From the NCBI GenBank assembly GCA_002411615.1, contig DHOF01000153.1, forward strand, positions 416-15,046: a stretch of DNA of 14,631 bases, written 5' to 3'. Positions within the stretch are counted from its first letter, which is position 1. Each line of letters opens with the position of its first letter. The position numbers and the translations under genes are program-made. Positions 13,766-14,631 of this stretch are shown piece after piece. Source of the stretch: Ruminococcaceae bacterium UBA5397 (GTDB lineage: Bacteria; Bacillota; Clostridia; Oscillospirales; Acutalibacteraceae). Under the pieces are notes generated by a model, which was not told the DNA's origin, searched no databases, and saw only the letters and a list, made by a program, of their open reading frames with translations.

Positions 13766-14602
13766 ATGCCAGCTCAAACCATGTGGCAGGATTTTCTTTT
13801 GTGGTTACAAGGGGCACTGCCAAGATTGATCGGTGCGCTTTTGATCTTTGCAATCGGCTGGAAACTCAGCGACTGGCTGATTCGGATCGGAAAACGTATG
13901 TTGAATCGTACCGGCGTCGAGACCGGCTTTGTCACGTTTGTAGGCTCTTTACTGAAAATTCTGCTGAAAGTAATCGTTGTGATTGCCGTACTGGATCAGC
14001 TAGATGTCAATGTCAGTGCAATCGTGGCGGCAGTCGGTGCTGCTGGAGTGACTGCTGCACTGGCCTTAAAAGATAACCTCAGCAATGTTGCCTGTGGAGC
14101 GCAGATTATTTTGACAAAGCCTTTTAAAGTGGGAGATTATATCGCTATGGACAGTACCGAGGGGACTGTTATGCGAATCGAAATGATGTTTACTGTTCTC
14201 AAGACCTTTGATAATCGAGAAGTTGTGATTCCTAATTCTACTTTAACGGCGGCTGTGATTACGAACTATACCGCGATGGAAAATCGTATGCTTGACCTCA
14301 CCTATGGGATTTCTTATCAGGATGATTTGCTGGCGGCAAAAGCAGTGCTGCAGAAATTGGCAGAGGAGAATCCGAAAATTTTGAAACAGCCGGCACCGAT
14401 GGTAGTAGTACGAGAGCATGGAGCGAGTGCTGTACATCTGCTTCTTCGTGTTTGGTGCAAAACAGCCGATTATTGGCCGCTCTACTATGAGATGCAGGAA
14501 CAAGTCAAATTGGCATTTGATCGTGCCAACCTTACGATTCCGTTTGACCAAGTTGATGTCCATCTGAAAGATGAGAGAAAAGAACATGATTCAGACGAAT
14601 AG
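13766..14602 (+). CDS. mscS: MscS-type small-conductance mechanosensitive channel
   Basis: This channel opens under membrane tension to release solutes on hypo-osmotic shock. The 278 residues match E. coli MscS in length. Helices lie at about 17-37, 57-78 and 84-115. The pore helix reads AIVAAVGAAGVTAALALKDNLSNVACG, with the Gly/Ala packing pattern of MscS TM3. It is followed by the beta domain (KPFKVGDYI, EGTVMRIEMMFT, VVIPNSTL) and an alpha/beta cytoplasmic domain ending FDQVDVHL. The acidic/basic tail after that is short. The ATG has AAGGAG at 13752-13757. It begins 18 bp after rlmI and is probably in the same transcript. Confidence 0.95.
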   Translation: MPAQTMWQDFLLWLQGALPRLIGALLIFAIGWKLSDWLIRIGKRMLNRTGVETGFVTFVGSLLKILLKVIVVIAVLDQLDVNVSAIVAAVGAAGVTAALALKDNLSNVACGAQIILTKPFKVGDYIAMDSTEGTVMRIEMMFTVLKTFDNREVVIPNSTLTAAVITNYTAMENRMLDLTYGISYQDDLLAAKAVLQKLAEENPKILKQPAPMVVVREHGASAVHLLLRVWCKTADYWPLYYEMQEQVKLAFDRANLTIPFDQVDVHLKDERKEHDSDE

Positions 14603-14631
14603 CTCTCAGCAAATCATACAAATGTTTACTA
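14586..14631 (+). CDS. Possible start of a next gene, cut by the window end
   Basis: An ATG inside the last codons of mscS, in another frame, stays open for 15 codons (MIQTNSSQQIIQMFT) to the window edge. The 17-bp overlap is like the overlaps seen earlier in the window, but the upstream GAGAGAAAAG is only a weak ribosome binding site. The fragment is too short to name. Confidence 0.3.
   Translation, partial: MIQTNSSQQIIQMFT

Noticed and set aside
13693..14076. 127-codon + strand open frame across the rlmI/mscS junction
   Set aside because: It is an out-of-frame overlap of two well-recognised genes, with no domain.

Overview
The window looks like a chromosomal segment of a low-to-mid GC Gram-positive anaerobe. 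Clostridia, probably the Oscillospiraceae/Ruminococcaceae side, is my best inference. It rests on the gene order smc-ftsY-rdgB-yhbY-nadD-yqeK-rsfS-leuS, purine-rich AGGAGG-like ribosome binding sites, GTG/TTG starts, and a LytTR/DUF3021 gene pair of a type common in Firmicutes. The species cannot be named from this sequence alone.

Region 1 (1-9449, + strand) is a tightly packed housekeeping run: smc (5' end missing), ftsY, rdgB (XTP/dITP pyrophosphatase), yhbY (CRM-domain ribosome-associated protein), nadD, yqeK, rsfS and leuS. Gaps are 44 bp or less and several genes overlap, so this is probably one operon or a few nested units. It ends at a clear bidirectional hairpin terminator (9514-9547). 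The themes are chromosome segregation, membrane targeting, nucleotide-pool cleaning, NAD synthesis, ribosome assembly and silencing, and leucyl-tRNA charging. The first 34 bases form a perfect palindrome that disagrees with the conserved start of SMC; this looks like a fold-back artefact at a contig end.

Region 2 (9600-11416, - strand) is the accessory part. It holds a LytTR transcription regulator followed by a DUF3021 four-helix membrane protein, which together resemble a LytTR Regulatory System (regulator plus membrane partner). Upstream of the regulator's own weak promoter lies a 9-bp direct repeat with a 21-bp period, the geometry expected of a LytTR operator. Separately, a gene with an extended near-perfect sigma-A promoter and a strong terminator encodes a ricin-type beta-trefoil protein. 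It has no signal peptide and carries a long lysine-rich, histone-H1-like repetitive tail. This is the least explained gene in the window.

Region 3 (11549-14631, + strand) has an EamA/DMT-family permease with its own promoter, an RlmI-type PUA plus SAM methyltransferase (23S rRNA m5C), and an MscS-type mechanosensitive channel. A possible next gene may start inside the channel gene's end. No tRNA, rRNA, CRISPR, IS element or prophage signal was seen. No intergenic stretch exceeds 300 bp; the largest are 9450-9599, 10516-10747 and 11417-11623, and their contents are described below.
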